Below are positions 12,901-21,118 of a DNA stretch of 64,000 nt, piece by piece. This DNA is from Asterias amurensis (lineage: Eukaryota > Echinodermata > Asteroidea > Forcipulatida > Asteriidae): positions 2,417,501-2,481,500 of the forward strand of contig NC_092669.1 of the NCBI RefSeq assembly GCF_032118995.1, written 5' to 3'. Position numbers and translations under genes: made by a program. How positions within the stretch are numbered: position 1 is the first letter of the stretch; every line of letters starts with the position of its first letter. The notes below the pieces were generated by a model. That model worked only from the letters and a program-made list of their open reading frames with translations, was not told the DNA's origin and did not search any database.

Positions 12901-15557
12901 AGTCAGACAGGGAGTCAGAAAAGTCAGTACTGTTCCAGTATTTTACCTGTTATATTGCCTGAGAGTGTACGATTTTAAAAATTGTCTATTCACCTTTAAA
13001 GCCATTGGACACTTTCGGAACAGAAAAAAAATTAAAAGTTCATAGATTTACAAATAACTTACAGGGTTTACAGAAGGTAATGGTGAAAAACTTCTCTTGA
13101 AATATTATTCCATGAAATGCTTTACTTTTTGAGAAAACATTAAAACAATATCAATATTCGATACCAAAAATTACGGATTTATTTTAAACACATGTCATGA
13201 CACAGCGGAAACAAGTTTTTAATAACTCCTAAAGTCCTAAGTTTGTTTAAGATCAGGGCCCAATTTCAAAGAGCTGCTTAAGTAAAACATTTTGCTTCAG
13301 CAAAAAAATCCTTGCTTTGTAAAATCAGATTACCGGCCAAGACTTCACTCAATTGTAATGCTAAGTAAACAACAGCTTAAGGCTAGTCATAAGCAATGTA
13401 TATGGCAGGAAATTTTGGCCAGTAGCATGTGTAAAATAAGTGAGCTATTTTCGTGCTTAAGCAAATTTTTTGCTAAAGCAGCTCTATGAAATTGGCCCCT
13501 GGTTTAGAGGACAACACTTTTTCATTTTCATGAATTTTTTATTTTCTGACGATCTTATCCCCTGCTTCAGGTTGTGGTCCCGCGTCACGGACTCCTTGGC
13601 AAGGGGAGAGATCCAGGAGGCGACCAACGAGAAGTTCGTCCTGGAAGAGGAGCAGCGGAAAGGCCACAAGGAGAGAAAGATCAAGATGGTAGAGTGGATT
13701 CCACGTCTGTTTGAGAGAGACGAGATCACCAGAGATTGGGTCTATAAACACATGGAGTAAGTGAAGCCTGATCTTCTTGATTAAATTTAATAGATGTTAA
13801 ATTGTTTGACATACTCGCTGCTAAAGCATAGGATTAGAACTGTCTCGAGCTACCGGGCTATCTTGGAGCAAGTTTGAGTGTGCACAATGGTTAACTAAAG
13901 GTTGACCATTTTTACTCGAACCCAGGCTGGTCGACCATTGGTTGACTACTGTGGGCCTTTTGGAACCAGCCTCGAGCCCATGTTTTTTTCACTGGTCCCA
14001 GCAGCGTGTTCCATGCTAACATGTGTTAAGCGCAGAGGGGAACCAGTGATACTTTAGCGAAAAGGTGGAAGGTTGACTAGACTCGTTCGTGTGAGTACGT
14101 CACTGGGCATGTGCGTTGCTAGTCTGTTGTCGACCACTGGTGGACTAAATGTGCACACTCGAACTTGCTCCCAGTGGTCCAGTTGGTATGACACTTCTCT
14201 TGAATTGCAAAGGTCATGGGTTCGAATCCCACCCCAATGCGCCGTACAGGCATTTAGTTAAATTAAAGAACATACATTATTATAACAAAATGCGTGACTA
14301 AAAGTTCACAAGATGAAGTGAAATAATCAAAAACTACAAAATACCATCACATCAACTATTAAACAAATAGTTAACTTATTTCTAATTTTACCCCTCAATC
14401 CAGCAACCGACCATGGGATCCACTCAACGACATTGAGCAGTTCGAGCACAACGGCATCATCCAGACTCGAACCCGTCACAAGACGTCCATCCTCCGCACC
14501 ACCAGCATCATCAGCCTGCCCCACAAGAACGGGCCCCTCGAGAAACGCTTAAAGCGTAACGCCTCCCTGCGGCACAAGAAGCTGTCGGGGTCGAGGCCTG
14601 TTATTGCTGCGCCAAGCGGGAGCGGAGACAGTGAGTGCTCGACGCCGCAGGAGAAAGATTCTGATGATGAGATGACTGAAGACGAATGTAAGTTCTTCTG
14701 ATAAACATTTCTCATTGATTCTTTGTAACTACTCCCCCCCCCACCCCCTCCCCCCTTTCATAAATTGGCTAAGCACCGTTTTATGGTACAGTCCCAGTCA
14801 GAAGCTTGGGCTAGGTGACAAGAAACGTACACTCCAATGTCCCCTGCTGATACTAATTGTAGCTGGAGCGCAGACCGTAGCTGGAGCGCAGACCGTAGCT
14901 GGAGCGCAGACCGTAGCTGGAGCACAGACCGTAGCTGGAGCGCAGACCGTAGCTGGAGCACAGACCATAGCTGGAGCGCAGACCGTAGCTGGAGTGCAGA
15001 GAGCCAACATGGAATGGGGGAACAGGGGCCATATACAGTATGACCAGGACCCAATTTCTTAAAGCTGTTAAGCAGAAAAAAAAATGCTTAGCAAGTTTTT
15101 CTTAGCTGAGCAAAACATGAGTTGAGAACCAGTTGGTAACAATGTAAGTGTCATGGAATGTTGACCTGTAACCTGTTTTAACTAAGCAATAATATTTAAG
15201 CAATTTTTTTGTGCTTACAGGCTTTAAGAAATTGAGCCAAGGATTGTAGGCTTATGAAATTTGACCGTTATGTAATTTTGTTTGTATCTAGTAGTCACTT
15301 CCGGGAAAACGGTTAAAGGCGATACAGCCCTCCGAGGTGGAGCATTACCCATAGACCAGACAATCCTCCCGATGGTCGAGGGACAGAAGAGGATAGAAGA
15401 AGAACTCAAAGCAATCAACTCAAGGCTCGCCGTTATGATCAGACAGAGTCGACGGGAAGACGGCAGTGAAAGCGCCCTCTTGAGTCGAGAAATGATCATC
15501 ATCGCCGCCGTGCTGCTACTCGGACAACTCATTGTGGGGTTCTTGTTTCGCTCGTGA
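991..15557 (+). CDS. OSBPL8: Oxysterol-binding protein-related protein 8-like (ORP5/8 family), 17 coding exons
   Basis: Coding exons: 991-1020, 1206-1307, 3276-3356, 3858-3980, 5177-5429, 5628-5788, 6300-6478, 7113-7194, 7908-8006, 9018-9213, 12050-12147, 12326-12415, 12675-12710, 12822-12922, 13571-13756, 14404-14687, 15292-15557. All have AG/GT borders and phases join without a frameshift, giving 788 residues. A PH domain lies at about residues 43-152 ([18 protein letters not shown]). The ORD follows from about 258, with [17 protein letters not shown] and the ORP signature EQ/VSHHPP near 369-376. A C-terminal hydrophobic anchor occupies about 766-786 ([19 protein letters not shown]). Family members with this architecture (human ORP5/ORP8) sit in the ER at contacts with the plasma membrane and exchange phosphatidylserine for phosphoinositides. 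Human ORP8 has a longer N-terminus, so the ATG at 991 could be an internal promoter start, or further 5' exons may lie left of the window. Distinguishing ORP8 from ORP5 is not possible from sequence alone. Confidence 0.95.
1425..1545 (+). mobile_element. tRNA-derived SINE fragment (family SA)
   Basis: The sequence has an A-box-like tract (GGTCTAGTTGGTAAGAC) and a degraded B-box (GTACGAGTCTCGCC). It shares the leading phrase AACTGCCTCTAGC with the better copies at 10790 and 50985. It is a dispersed SINE and not a functional tRNA, since no matching 3' acceptor stem is present. Confidence 0.65.
2289..2667. mobile_element. F3 TTAA-flanked MITE
   Basis: The element is bounded by TTAA and by inverted termini AGGAACACGTTGCCTTGGAT / ATCCAAGGCAACGTGTTCCT. 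A central palindrome (GACTCCCATAAATGG) lets almost the whole unit fold on itself. It lies in OSBPL8 intron 2. TTAA ends are typical of piggyBac-type cut-and-paste elements, and no transposase is present. Confidence 0.85.
2668..3275 (+). other. OSBPL8 intron 2, remainder
   Basis: This is AT-rich intronic sequence with homopolymer runs. I see no gene, RNA or recognisable element. Confidence 0.6.
4400..4990 (+). mobile_element. 3' remnant of a CR1/L2-like LINE (reverse transcriptase C-terminus)
   Basis: Translated plus-strand sequence contains [26 protein letters not shown] and, after a frame break near 4752, [13 protein letters not shown] and [11 protein letters not shown]. These are the familiar C-terminal blocks of CR1/L2/Rex-type non-LTR reverse transcriptases. 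The element ends with GCGCTATATAAAAACCCATTG and a short TTGTA microsatellite, as expected for a 3' end. It is 5'-truncated and dead, and it sits in OSBPL8 intron 4. The flank just upstream (4380-4425) recurs at 25526-25590, so an older repeat underlies it. Confidence 0.85.
5038..5110 (+). pseudogene. Eroded duplicate of OSBPL8 exon 3858-3980 (3' half and donor)
   Basis: The tract around CCATCCATATGGGCTACTCGG matches the end of the exon at 3858-3980. The sequence before it (TTGCTTCTGCCGCAAAGTCTATCACC) parallels the exon's GGCTTCTGTTTCAAGATCTACCACC with several substitutions. The donor is mutated from GGGTAAG to GGATAAG, so it should not be spliced. The LINE remnant at 4400-4990 lies between original and copy. 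Confidence 0.75.
5515..5595 (-). mobile_element. tRNA-like SINE fragment
   Basis: Read on the minus strand it contains GGTTGTGGGTTCAAATCC (B-box-like) preceded by a tRNA-like 5' half. It lies in OSBPL8 intron 5. No complete cloverleaf is present. Confidence 0.5.
5845..6015 (+). mobile_element. tRNA-derived SINE (family SB)
   Basis: A head with GTTGGCGTAGTGGTATCT and CCCCGGTTTTAATCAAG is followed by a body containing GGGTTTTCCCTGGAATAATT. The same head and body occur at 20690-20850, and the head again at 61008. It lies in OSBPL8 intron 6, just before the triplicated exon. Confidence 0.7.
6555..6861 (+). repeat. Two extra tandem copies of the 3' part of OSBPL8 exon 7 plus its donor
   Basis: The exon 6300-6478 is followed by two further copies of its last ~115 bp and of ~75 bp of the following G-rich intron, at periods of 191 and 190 bp (AGGTCCGGCCTGG at 6364, 6555 and 6745). 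Both extra copies keep an open frame ([26 protein letters not shown]) and a CACAGTGAGT donor. Each is preceded by GGGTCAGTCAG, which contains AG dinucleotides but no pyrimidine tract. I treat them as unspliced duplicates, but inclusion is possible. Confidence 0.85.
7269..7650. mobile_element. F1-type TTAA-flanked MITE (diverged termini)
   Basis: TTAA ends enclose termini AAGGGAAGGTACA / TGTACCTTCCC. The interior shares the F1 phrases GTGAGAAACGGCTC, GTAGTTTTTGAGAAA and CAACTGAGAAGACTGGTCTTTG. It lies in OSBPL8 intron 8. The end sequence differs from canonical F1, so this is a subfamily. Confidence 0.8.
8013..8386. mobile_element. F2 TTAA-flanked MITE beside a splice donor
   Basis: TTAA ends enclose inverted termini AGCCATTRGACACTTTCGG / CCGAAAGGGTCCAATGGCT. 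It begins only 6 bp after the OSBPL8 exon ending at 8006 (donor GTAAGATTAAAG), so the element supplies the sequence just downstream of the 5' splice site. Confidence 0.85.
8502..8690. mobile_element. F4 palindromic MITE
   Basis: The left end GGGCCCAATTTTATAAAGCT is matched inversely by the right end AGCTTTATGAAATTGGG. The interior contains the family's repeated TGCTTAGCA/TGCTAAGCA motifs. Confidence 0.75.
8855..8990. mobile_element. Partial F1 MITE
   Basis: The tract contains CTCAAAAACTACAATACTTC, ATGTTTTATACTATCAACAG and ATTATTTTGAGTAAT, matching the right half of F1. The left half is missing. It lies 30 bp upstream of the exon encoding VSHHPP. Confidence 0.7.
9631..10176 (-). CDS. Intronless secreted C-type lectin-domain protein nested in OSBPL8
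   Basis: A single uninterrupted ORF of 181 residues runs antisense inside the OSBPL8 intron 9213-12050. A hydrophobic N-terminus (about residues 4-28, ending GVFAA) looks like a signal peptide. The CTLD starts [13 protein letters not shown] at 32 and includes WINCN at 97-101, [10 protein letters not shown] with a QPD motif at 128-130 (galactose-type calcium/sugar site in the family), WGD at 159-161 in the usual WND position, and FIVCE at 169-173. The cysteines normally forming the inner C3-C3' disulfide are absent (QDYGF and WGDAKAERK in their places), whereas C100 and C111 form a plausible alternative pair. Lack of introns suggests a retrocopy or an ancestrally intronless gene. I saw no clear poly(A) signal or poly(A) tract close downstream. 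Function in sugar binding or immunity is inference. Confidence 0.82.
   Translation of the reverse strand: MLISYLMMFSTTVVALSIIIMVTKGVFAARGCPYGWVPFAESCYLGLDRSMEGDWSTAVMQCDRYSASIMVPSSDWENNFVFTSFQPHGVPLHVGVWINCNDAEVEGEWNCTEDGNNPTEYRKWEPDQPDDEKWKGDQDYGFMITRVYRNKNPDILGYWGDAKAERKMFIVCERSRQARCG
10290..10770 (+). repeat. Diverged tandem duplication upstream of the lectin
   Basis: Two units spaced about 210 bp share AGCCATRATGATAAC, AAATTTGCTGCA / AAATTGCTGCAATAA and TCTTGTATTGC-like phrases (10464 and 10673). No coding capacity is evident. It lies 5' of the lectin ORF and could contain its promoter. Confidence 0.5.
10790..11310 (+). mobile_element. tRNA-derived SINE (family SA) with a LINE-like 3' tail
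   Basis: The head has GGTAATCTAGTTGGTAAGAC and a perfect B-box GGTTCGAACC. The body contains CTCGGGAAAGTACTGAGTAT. After 10990 the sequence reads like a LINE C-terminus ([10 protein letters not shown] in translation) and ends GCATTACAAGTC plus TTATTATT microsatellite, with the last ~55 bp duplicated. A SINE sharing its partner LINE's 3' end is a common arrangement. It lies in the same OSBPL8 intron as the lectin. Confidence 0.7.
11638..12024. mobile_element. F1 TTAA MITE
   Basis: Termini are CAGTGGACACTATTGGTAAT and its inverse ATTACCAATAGTGTCCAGTG. The central palindrome is TTTCGAGACCTCAAG / TTGAGGTCTCGAAA. It ends about 25 bp before the OSBPL8 exon at 12050, close to the branch-point region. 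Confidence 0.88.
12996..13220. mobile_element. Truncated F2 MITE
   Basis: The left terminus TTAAAGCCATTGGACACTTT and interior (AAAGCATTTCATGG read inversely, ACATGTCATGACAC) are present. The right third is replaced by unrelated sequence and the F4 element that follows. Confidence 0.75.
13256..13500. mobile_element. F4 palindromic MITE, same subfamily as 49091-49334
   Basis: Left end GGGCCCAATTTCAAAGAGCT matches inverted right end AGCTCTATGAAATTGGCCCC. Its interior is about 90% alike by eye to the copy at 49091-49334, including ACCGGCCAAGACT and GTAATGCTAAGTAAACAACAG. It ends 70 bp before the OSBPL8 exon at 13571. Confidence 0.8.
13820..14245 (+). mobile_element. SA-family SINE split by a 307-bp palindromic MITE
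   Basis: SINE sequence (GAGCTACCGGGCTATCTTGG, resuming CAGTGGTCCAGTTGGTATGAC and B-box GGTTCGAATCCC) is interrupted at 13865-14171. The insert has inverted ends GGAGCAAGTTTGAGTGTGCA / TGCACACTCGAACTTGCTCC and several GGTTGACYA motifs. Order of events is therefore SINE first, MITE second. It lies in OSBPL8 intron 15. Confidence 0.8.
14859..15003 (+). repeat. 18-bp minisatellite, 8 units
   Basis: The unit GTAGCTGGAGCGCAGACC recurs at 14859, 14877, 14895, 14913, 14931, 14949, 14967 and 14985 with a few transitions. Because 18 is a multiple of three, several frames stay open across it, creating spurious ORFs on both strands. It lies in the last OSBPL8 intron. Confidence 0.95.
15046..15239. mobile_element. 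F4 palindromic MITE
   Basis: The ends GGACCCAATTTCTTAAAGCT and GCTTTAAGAAATTGAGCC are inverted repeats, with TGCTTAGCAAG and GAACCAGTTGGTAACA in the interior. It ends 50 bp upstream of the terminal OSBPL8 exon. Confidence 0.75.
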
Positions 15558-17849
15558 CCTCCAACCTAGGAATCATCTCGTGATATGTTCAGTACTAGTG
15601 CCACGTTGATGTGTAACATCAAAACTTTTCTGCATGGAGCATTGATTAAATCTTCCCCCTTCCTCACCTTAGATCCGCCTTTAGCTCGAGCTCATTCGGC
15701 CATTTTTGTTTTAAGGACTCTGTCTATCGGTTGCAGACCTGGGCCCAATTTCATAGAACTGCTTAAGCAGACAGCACAAAACTTTGCAGGGAACCAGCAT
15801 ACAGTACACATTATATCATGAAGCTTTAGCTGGTAACCTTTTTTTTTCTGTGCGCAAAATATACTTGCTGAGGAAAAGTTTGCAGGAAACCAGTCTTGAG
15901 CAATGCACATTTCCATAGCATTTTTGCCTGGTAACCTGATGTCGCTCAGCAATGTCTTCAGTGCCGAGGGAATTTGGCTGGAAACCAATCCTCTTCCATC
16001 TGCTGAAATATAAGCGCGCACACAAATTTTCAGGGAGCCAGTCATTATAGGTATATAGCTTAGTTAGTTAGTAGAGCACCGGCACGTTAATCCGGAGGTC
16101 ATTGGTTCAGATCCCGCTCTAGTCAGTATTTCTTTGTTCAACCCAAAAAACTTTATGTTTGAGACGACTTTAATAATCATAAATCTAGGGCCGGAGTCTT
16201 ATTTGTTGCATTCTTTCACCAGAGGCTGAGCGGAGAGACGAACAATATGCTGCTATTCAGTAAACGTGGCTTAGGAAGAAATGTGCATCCTTGATGCCAT
16301 CTTTAATTGTATTCAGCAGGGCGCCCTTGCTTGTTTTGCATGGCCTGATGAATGTGGTGTAACCACTGTTGGATGTTTTTGTATCTAAAGATAATTATAA
16401 ACTTTGCAAGAGGAAAAGTAGAAAGAGTGAAAAGGGAAAGTATTGACCCATTTCACCTGACGTCATCATCAGAAAAATCTTGGATGCACCATTTTGGTGG
16501 TCAATGTCAACGTGTGTTATTCAGTGAAGTGCACATTTTTAGGTGATGCGGCGTTTACAGGTAAACCTATTGACCACCTATTGACCACGTGGCATCAGTC
16601 GCCGCGTGTGACGCGCGTGCAAGGGGTCAATACCTTTGGATTTTGGAACTGTTTGATTGGTTGTAAAATGTAACCTATGAAAATAAAATTTCAAAAGGGG
16701 GGTCCAATCTTGTAGATATCGCCGTAAATCCGAAGGGGTTATGTCCACATTTTAGTATAGTATATTGTGGTGTAACTGAGTTGATCTTTGACCTTTGTAT
16801 TGTAATACAATTTGAATGTTACAATATTTTGTGAAACCGATGTTTTTGAAAACTTGTAAGGTGGATGTACTCACTGTTGTTGACAGCAAATTTTGTCTAC
16901 AGTTTTGTTCACATTTTGAAAAAGCGAAACAAAAATGGGGCCAAAGTAAGAAACTTTTGTTCAAAAGTGTGTTGAGTAATGTATAGTTAATGGAGGTATA
17001 GTATCTTATGGCTGCACTAGAGGATTCACATTGGATCTTGATTAGGAACCTGCCTATTTTGGGTCACAATGTTTACGGTTCTTTTATATTGTCAAAATGT
17101 ATTTAAGAGAGAATAAAAAGATAATTAAAAAAATGTACTATAAAAAAAAAAGTATTGTATCTGTGACAAAGAATACTAAAAAACTTTATCGTAAAAAATA
17201 TTTAAAGAAATGAAAACAGTAAACGATTATTTTATTGTTGTTTATTATACATAATAATTATATCTAAATATTAAATATATATGATCCTATTACCGTGTGA
17301 TTGACAAGGTATGGTACTTGACATTTCCAATGGTATGTTTTATGTAAAACATGGCCATGTGATTATACAGTTGTGTTTGTCTTCCTGGAGCTTTCTGGAA
17401 GTGATTATGAGTCTGAACAAAATTTTTGATGAATGTTTTTGTTCAGTGTAAGCTTAGAAGGTACTCTAAAAGGGGTCATGAATTGTCATGTGTTGAAGAT
17501 ATTTAAGTTCCCCGTTTCTTATCTTACATAAACTTGCTAAGCAAGGAATTATCTTGCTCAGCAAAAAAAAAAAAAAAGTCTGTGGTTACAGACTTCCAGT
17601 CTAGAACAGTATACATACCTAGCATGCTAGCTGGTGACCAGATTTTGCTAAGCAAAAGTGTCACTGCTAAGCAATGTGTAAAATTTAGAAGAGTTTTCCT
17701 GAAGACCAGCATAGGACACTGGCTGAACCGTCGGGACTCTGCCTTATCTAAAACTCAGTTCTGGTCAGATTTGGCACTTCTCTCGGAAGAAGTTTTGTTC
17801 ACATGTTTGTGGTACTCTGGAGCCCAGTTTCATAGAGCTGCTTAAAGGA
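15558..17849 (+). other. OSBPL8 3' UTR and downstream region
   Basis: No further coding exon is visible. Candidate AATAAA signals lie at 16682-16687 and 17112-17117, so the 3' UTR may run 1.1-1.6 kb. Within it are a diverged F4-like element (15741 to about 16045, starting GGGCCCAATTTCATAGAACT) and a SINE of family SC at 16045-16150. Repeat-derived sequence therefore probably forms part of the mRNA's 3' UTR. Confidence 0.55.
16045..16150 (+). mobile_element. tRNA-derived SINE (family SC)
   Basis: The head is TAGCTTAGTTAGTTAGTAGAG, the middle GCACGTTAATCCGGAGGTCA and the B-box GGTTCAGATCCCGCTC. A second copy is at 56428-56525 and a 3' fragment at 25665-25705. Confidence 0.65.
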
Positions 17850-18440
17850 TTAAAGGAACACGTTGCCTTGGATCGGTCGAGTTGGTCTTTGAAAAGCGTT
17901 TGTAACCGTTTTTTATAAAATGCATATGGGTAGAAAGATGTTGTAAAAGTAGAATACAATGATCCACACAAACATGCCTCGAAATTGCGTGGTTTTCCTT
18001 TTACCTCGTCGACTAACACGTCGGCCATTTATGGGGGTCAAAATTTTGACTCCCATAAATGGCCGACCATGTTAGTTCGCACAGTAGAAGGAAAACCATG
18101 CAATTTCGAGGCAAACTTGTGTGGATCATTGTATTCTACTTTTAAAACATCTTTCCAACCATATGCATTTTATAAAAAACGGTTACAAACGCTTTTGTTT
18201 TGACCAACTCGTCCGATCCAAGGCAACGTGTTCCTTTAAGCAGAAAGTTAGGCTTAAAATGTTCTGCTAAGCAAACATGAGCAAGATACCAGTCTTGATG
18301 CTACATCTGATATGCTTGTTTGGCTGATAACCTTAATCTGGTAAGCATTATATTTAAATCTCTGGAATCTTCCTCGTATCACTCTCTCTCTAAGAGCCAC
18401 TAAGCAGATTATTTTATGCTTAGCACAGAGTAGGAGGAAA
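17820..18440. mobile_element. F4 element interrupted by an F3 MITE (17850-18239)
   Basis: An F4 left end (CAGTTTCATAGAGCTGCTTAA) is followed by a complete F3 element and then by continued F4 interior (GCAGAAAGTTAGGC, TGCTAAGCAAAC). F4 contains a natural TTAA in CTGCTTAAGC, and that is where F3 landed. The F3 copy is the near-identical twin of 56740-57129. Confidence 0.85.
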
Positions 18441-20150
18441 CCAGTAACAAACAGAATACATATTCAGGGCATAATATTTAAAGATAACCTGTTTTGGATA
18501 AGCATAAATTGGCAGACATGTAAACACAGTTCCACATTTTAAAAAACAAACTTGTCTTTGCTTAGCACAAAGTAGCGGAAAACCAGTGACAAACAATATA
18601 TATACAGGGCATTATATTAAAGGTAATCGGTTTAGGGTAAGCAGAAATTTGCAGACTTTTTCACATTTTAAGAACCAAACTTTGTAAATTTGGGTAAAGC
18701 CTATTCAAATTCACAGAGCTCTGAGTATGTTATTAATGCTTTAAGTAGTCAACTGTATTCTTAATGTTCACTAAGGTCTGCATAGTTTTCATTTTCAATT
18801 GTGAATTTGACATTTTTTAAACATTATTTTTCAACACTATTTTAGTTATCACTTCTTAATTTTTTTCCAAATAACATTCAAATTCTTGTAAAGAAAATCT
18901 ACATTTTGATTTCAGACTTAATACGTACATGTAGATAAAAGGAGCAGCGTAGTTGCCTTCAAATTTGTTTCTTCTTTTTTTCCTTTTATATTGTACTTGT
19001 CTTCAACAAAAATTGGCTGAATTGGTTGCATTACTTTGTGTGCTTTCAGATGCATAGGCTTCAACTGAAGTATTTTATTATTTGAGTGAGCAATTACCTC
19101 TTTCTCAAAAACTACGTTACTTCAGACGGAGCCGTTTCCCTCAATGTTTTGAACTATCAACTGCTTGGTCGCTTTAGGTCGGCGAAATAGAATTCCTTAT
19201 TACTGTTTATATGTCATACAACTTGGTATTATTCATTTACTTTTGTCTACCAAACAATTATGTCAGGAAAAACTCTTACAATGAAATTGGTTGAGATGTC
19301 TAGCAAAGTAAATTTCTTTTAAATTTTGCGTTATTAAATAATATTCTATGCATTTAATTTCGAATTGGTTTCAAACATAAAACTTTGGCATTTTTTAAGG
19401 GCTAAGAAGTGTATACTGGATTGGGAATTTATTAACTCATAATTTAAAGAATTTGACTTCTCGAATTTGTTTCAAATATCAATTTGGGGTTTTTGTATAA
19501 GGCTTAGGAGTTGTAAACTGGATATGGTTATTTTTGACTCAAATTTTAAAGAATTATTGGATGAAGTAGGGGTTAGAAAGGACTTTAACAATTCATATGA
19601 ATTTCTACATTTGTTTGAAAGGAATATGAACTTATAGAATGATTAAAGTATATGAAGAAACAGTCTACCACAGTACAAGTCTTGCACTATTAGTAAAACT
19701 TCCAATTGTGGGGTTAGGTAGTTGCAACTTTTTGTAAAAGTATACGTTTTATTTTTAAAATTCCAGCACATTTGGTGTTCCAAATTGTTATTAACTATTT
19801 TCTTCTCTGACATCGATTGTTAACAGTGGATATTGCAATAGATTTATCGAAATACTGTTTCACCACCTGGTTAAAATGTTTTCAATAAACTTATTGTTGA
19901 AAAAAACGTTTTCCATCTGTAACTCAATCGTGTTCTATGAGTGTGGCAGCAAAGACATAAGGGCCTTGTCACAAAAGAGACAACTAAAGCTCAGTTACCC
20001 CGGACTGTGGTGAGCTGAGAAGATGGAAGTCCCTCAATAGACTAGACTGCGTACGGAGGTGGGACGATGCAAGGCAGACATGAAGAAATGGGGGTACGTG
20101 ATTGGAGGAGAGTTTCAAAGACGCGCCCTACGTCACCGCGTACGGTGTCA
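18440..20150. other. AT-rich intergenic region
   Basis: It holds diverged TGCTTAGCA-containing F4 debris to about 18700 and a partial F1 copy near 19030-19165 (TGTGCTTTCAGATGCATAG, AACTACGTTACTTCAGACGG). The rest is unique-looking AT-rich sequence with no coding signal. Confidence 0.55.
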
Positions 20151-20188
20151 CTGCGCGATGTGATTGGTGGAAAGTCTTGAGGCGTGCG

Positions 20189-20463
20189 TGACGTCATAAG
20201 CCGTGACTGTGACGTCACAAGCTCCGCGCATTTTCATTGGTGATTGCGCTATCGTTCACCTCACAATGTAAAAACTTCGAGACGAGAGTTTCCCTCGCGT
20301 TGTTGTTGGTGACATGTTGTACTAAACAAAAGTGAACCAGCCAGACGACCGCACTGCACACTGCATGCGCCAAAAGATTTATACATATTATTTCAGTCAT
20401 TTCTTGGCACCTGAGGGACGTCTTCCCGCCAGAAGTATTCGGTCTACTCAACCTTTATATAAA
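20189..20463 (+). promoter_or_regulatory. CRE-containing TATA promoter of the gene at 21119
   Basis: Two perfect palindromic CREs (TGACGTCA) lie at 20189-20196 and 20210-20217, 21 bp apart. ATTGG (inverted CCAAT) motifs occur near 20162 and 20236. A TATA box (TATATAAA) is at 20456-20463, so transcription may start near 20490. CREB/ATF factors bind TGACGTCA, so cAMP- or stress-responsive transcription is a reasonable inference. Confidence 0.6.
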
Positions 20464-20689
20464 ACGGGTGTTCTGTCCCCACCAAAGCCAGTTATTACCT
20501 AACTTGTCTTTAGTTGGGAAATGGGCCAGCCGTTTTCTCGGCGTGGAGACGGCAGCAGAGCGACGGCCAGGAAAACTTGCAGCGGGCTTGGACGTGTTGG
20601 GTGGAAGAGGTTCGTACCGGAGGAGGAGGGTGGGTCGCCGGCAGGAAGAACCCCCGAAATTTCCCTAAATCAAAGGTAGATATTACAAG

Positions 20690-20850
20690 GTGTGGGTTGT
20701 TGTAGTGGTGTCTTGCCTCACCTTCCACTTCTGAGATCCCGGTTCGAATCAACCACACTATTGTGGATAAGGTTTTCAGTTCTCACTTGACTGCCTGGGT
20801 TTTCCCTGGAATAATTCTCTAGGGTTTTCCTCCAACATCTAAAACTGAAA
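20690..20850 (+). mobile_element. tRNA-derived SINE (family SB)
   Basis: The head TTGTAGTGGTGTCTTGCC with B-box CCGGTTCGAATCAACC is followed by a body with GGGTTTTCCCTGGAATAATT, as at 5845-6015. It lies between the promoter and the first coding exon of the unknown gene, in a probable 5' intron. Confidence 0.7.
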
Positions 20851-20943
20851 TTGCTTCACTGTCTTGTCTCTTCTCGTTTTGGCTCTAATATTAGACTTAG
20901 AGCGTGGAGAAAAATCGTCAAGGAAGCAGCATCGAGCAACATA

Positions 20944-21066
20944 GTCCAGCATTCTCAATGAAGACAATCAAGACATACCCCTACTGATCGAAGCGTCGAG
21001 TTGTCAACCACCGGTTCTATTCAGATCCAACACTACTCAAAAGAGATTTACACATGGTGCTACCAC
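20944..21066 (+). repeat. Diverged copy of the histone-stem-loop-like repeat
   Basis: It aligns with the repeats at 55696-55820 and 62777-62890 through AGCATTCTC, GAAGAC, CAACACTACTCAAAAGAGAT and TTACACATGGT. The hairpin here is degraded (CCGGTTCTATTCAGATCC). It ends about 50 bp before the coding exon's acceptor. Confidence 0.5.
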
Positions 21067-21118
21067 TAACCTCACCCTAAACAATTTCTTTGCTTGTGAT
21101 ATTTTTGTCAGTGGAGAG

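Noticed and set aside
14715..15062. Overlapping repetitive ORFs (AGAQTV and SWSADR repeats)
   Set aside because: They come from the 18-bp minisatellite, which stays open in several frames, and lie inside a confident OSBPL8 intron.
17765..18028. Conserved 60-70 residue ORFs shared with 56706-56918, 49425-49715 and 57391-57576
   Set aside because: They are translations of the F3 MITE. Conservation reflects recent copying of DNA, and the frame is not kept in older copies.
20468..20705. Coding first exon for the gene at 21119
   Set aside because: Two short frames are open, but neither continues into the exon at 21119, whose ATG has a clean acceptor just upstream. It is more likely 5' UTR.
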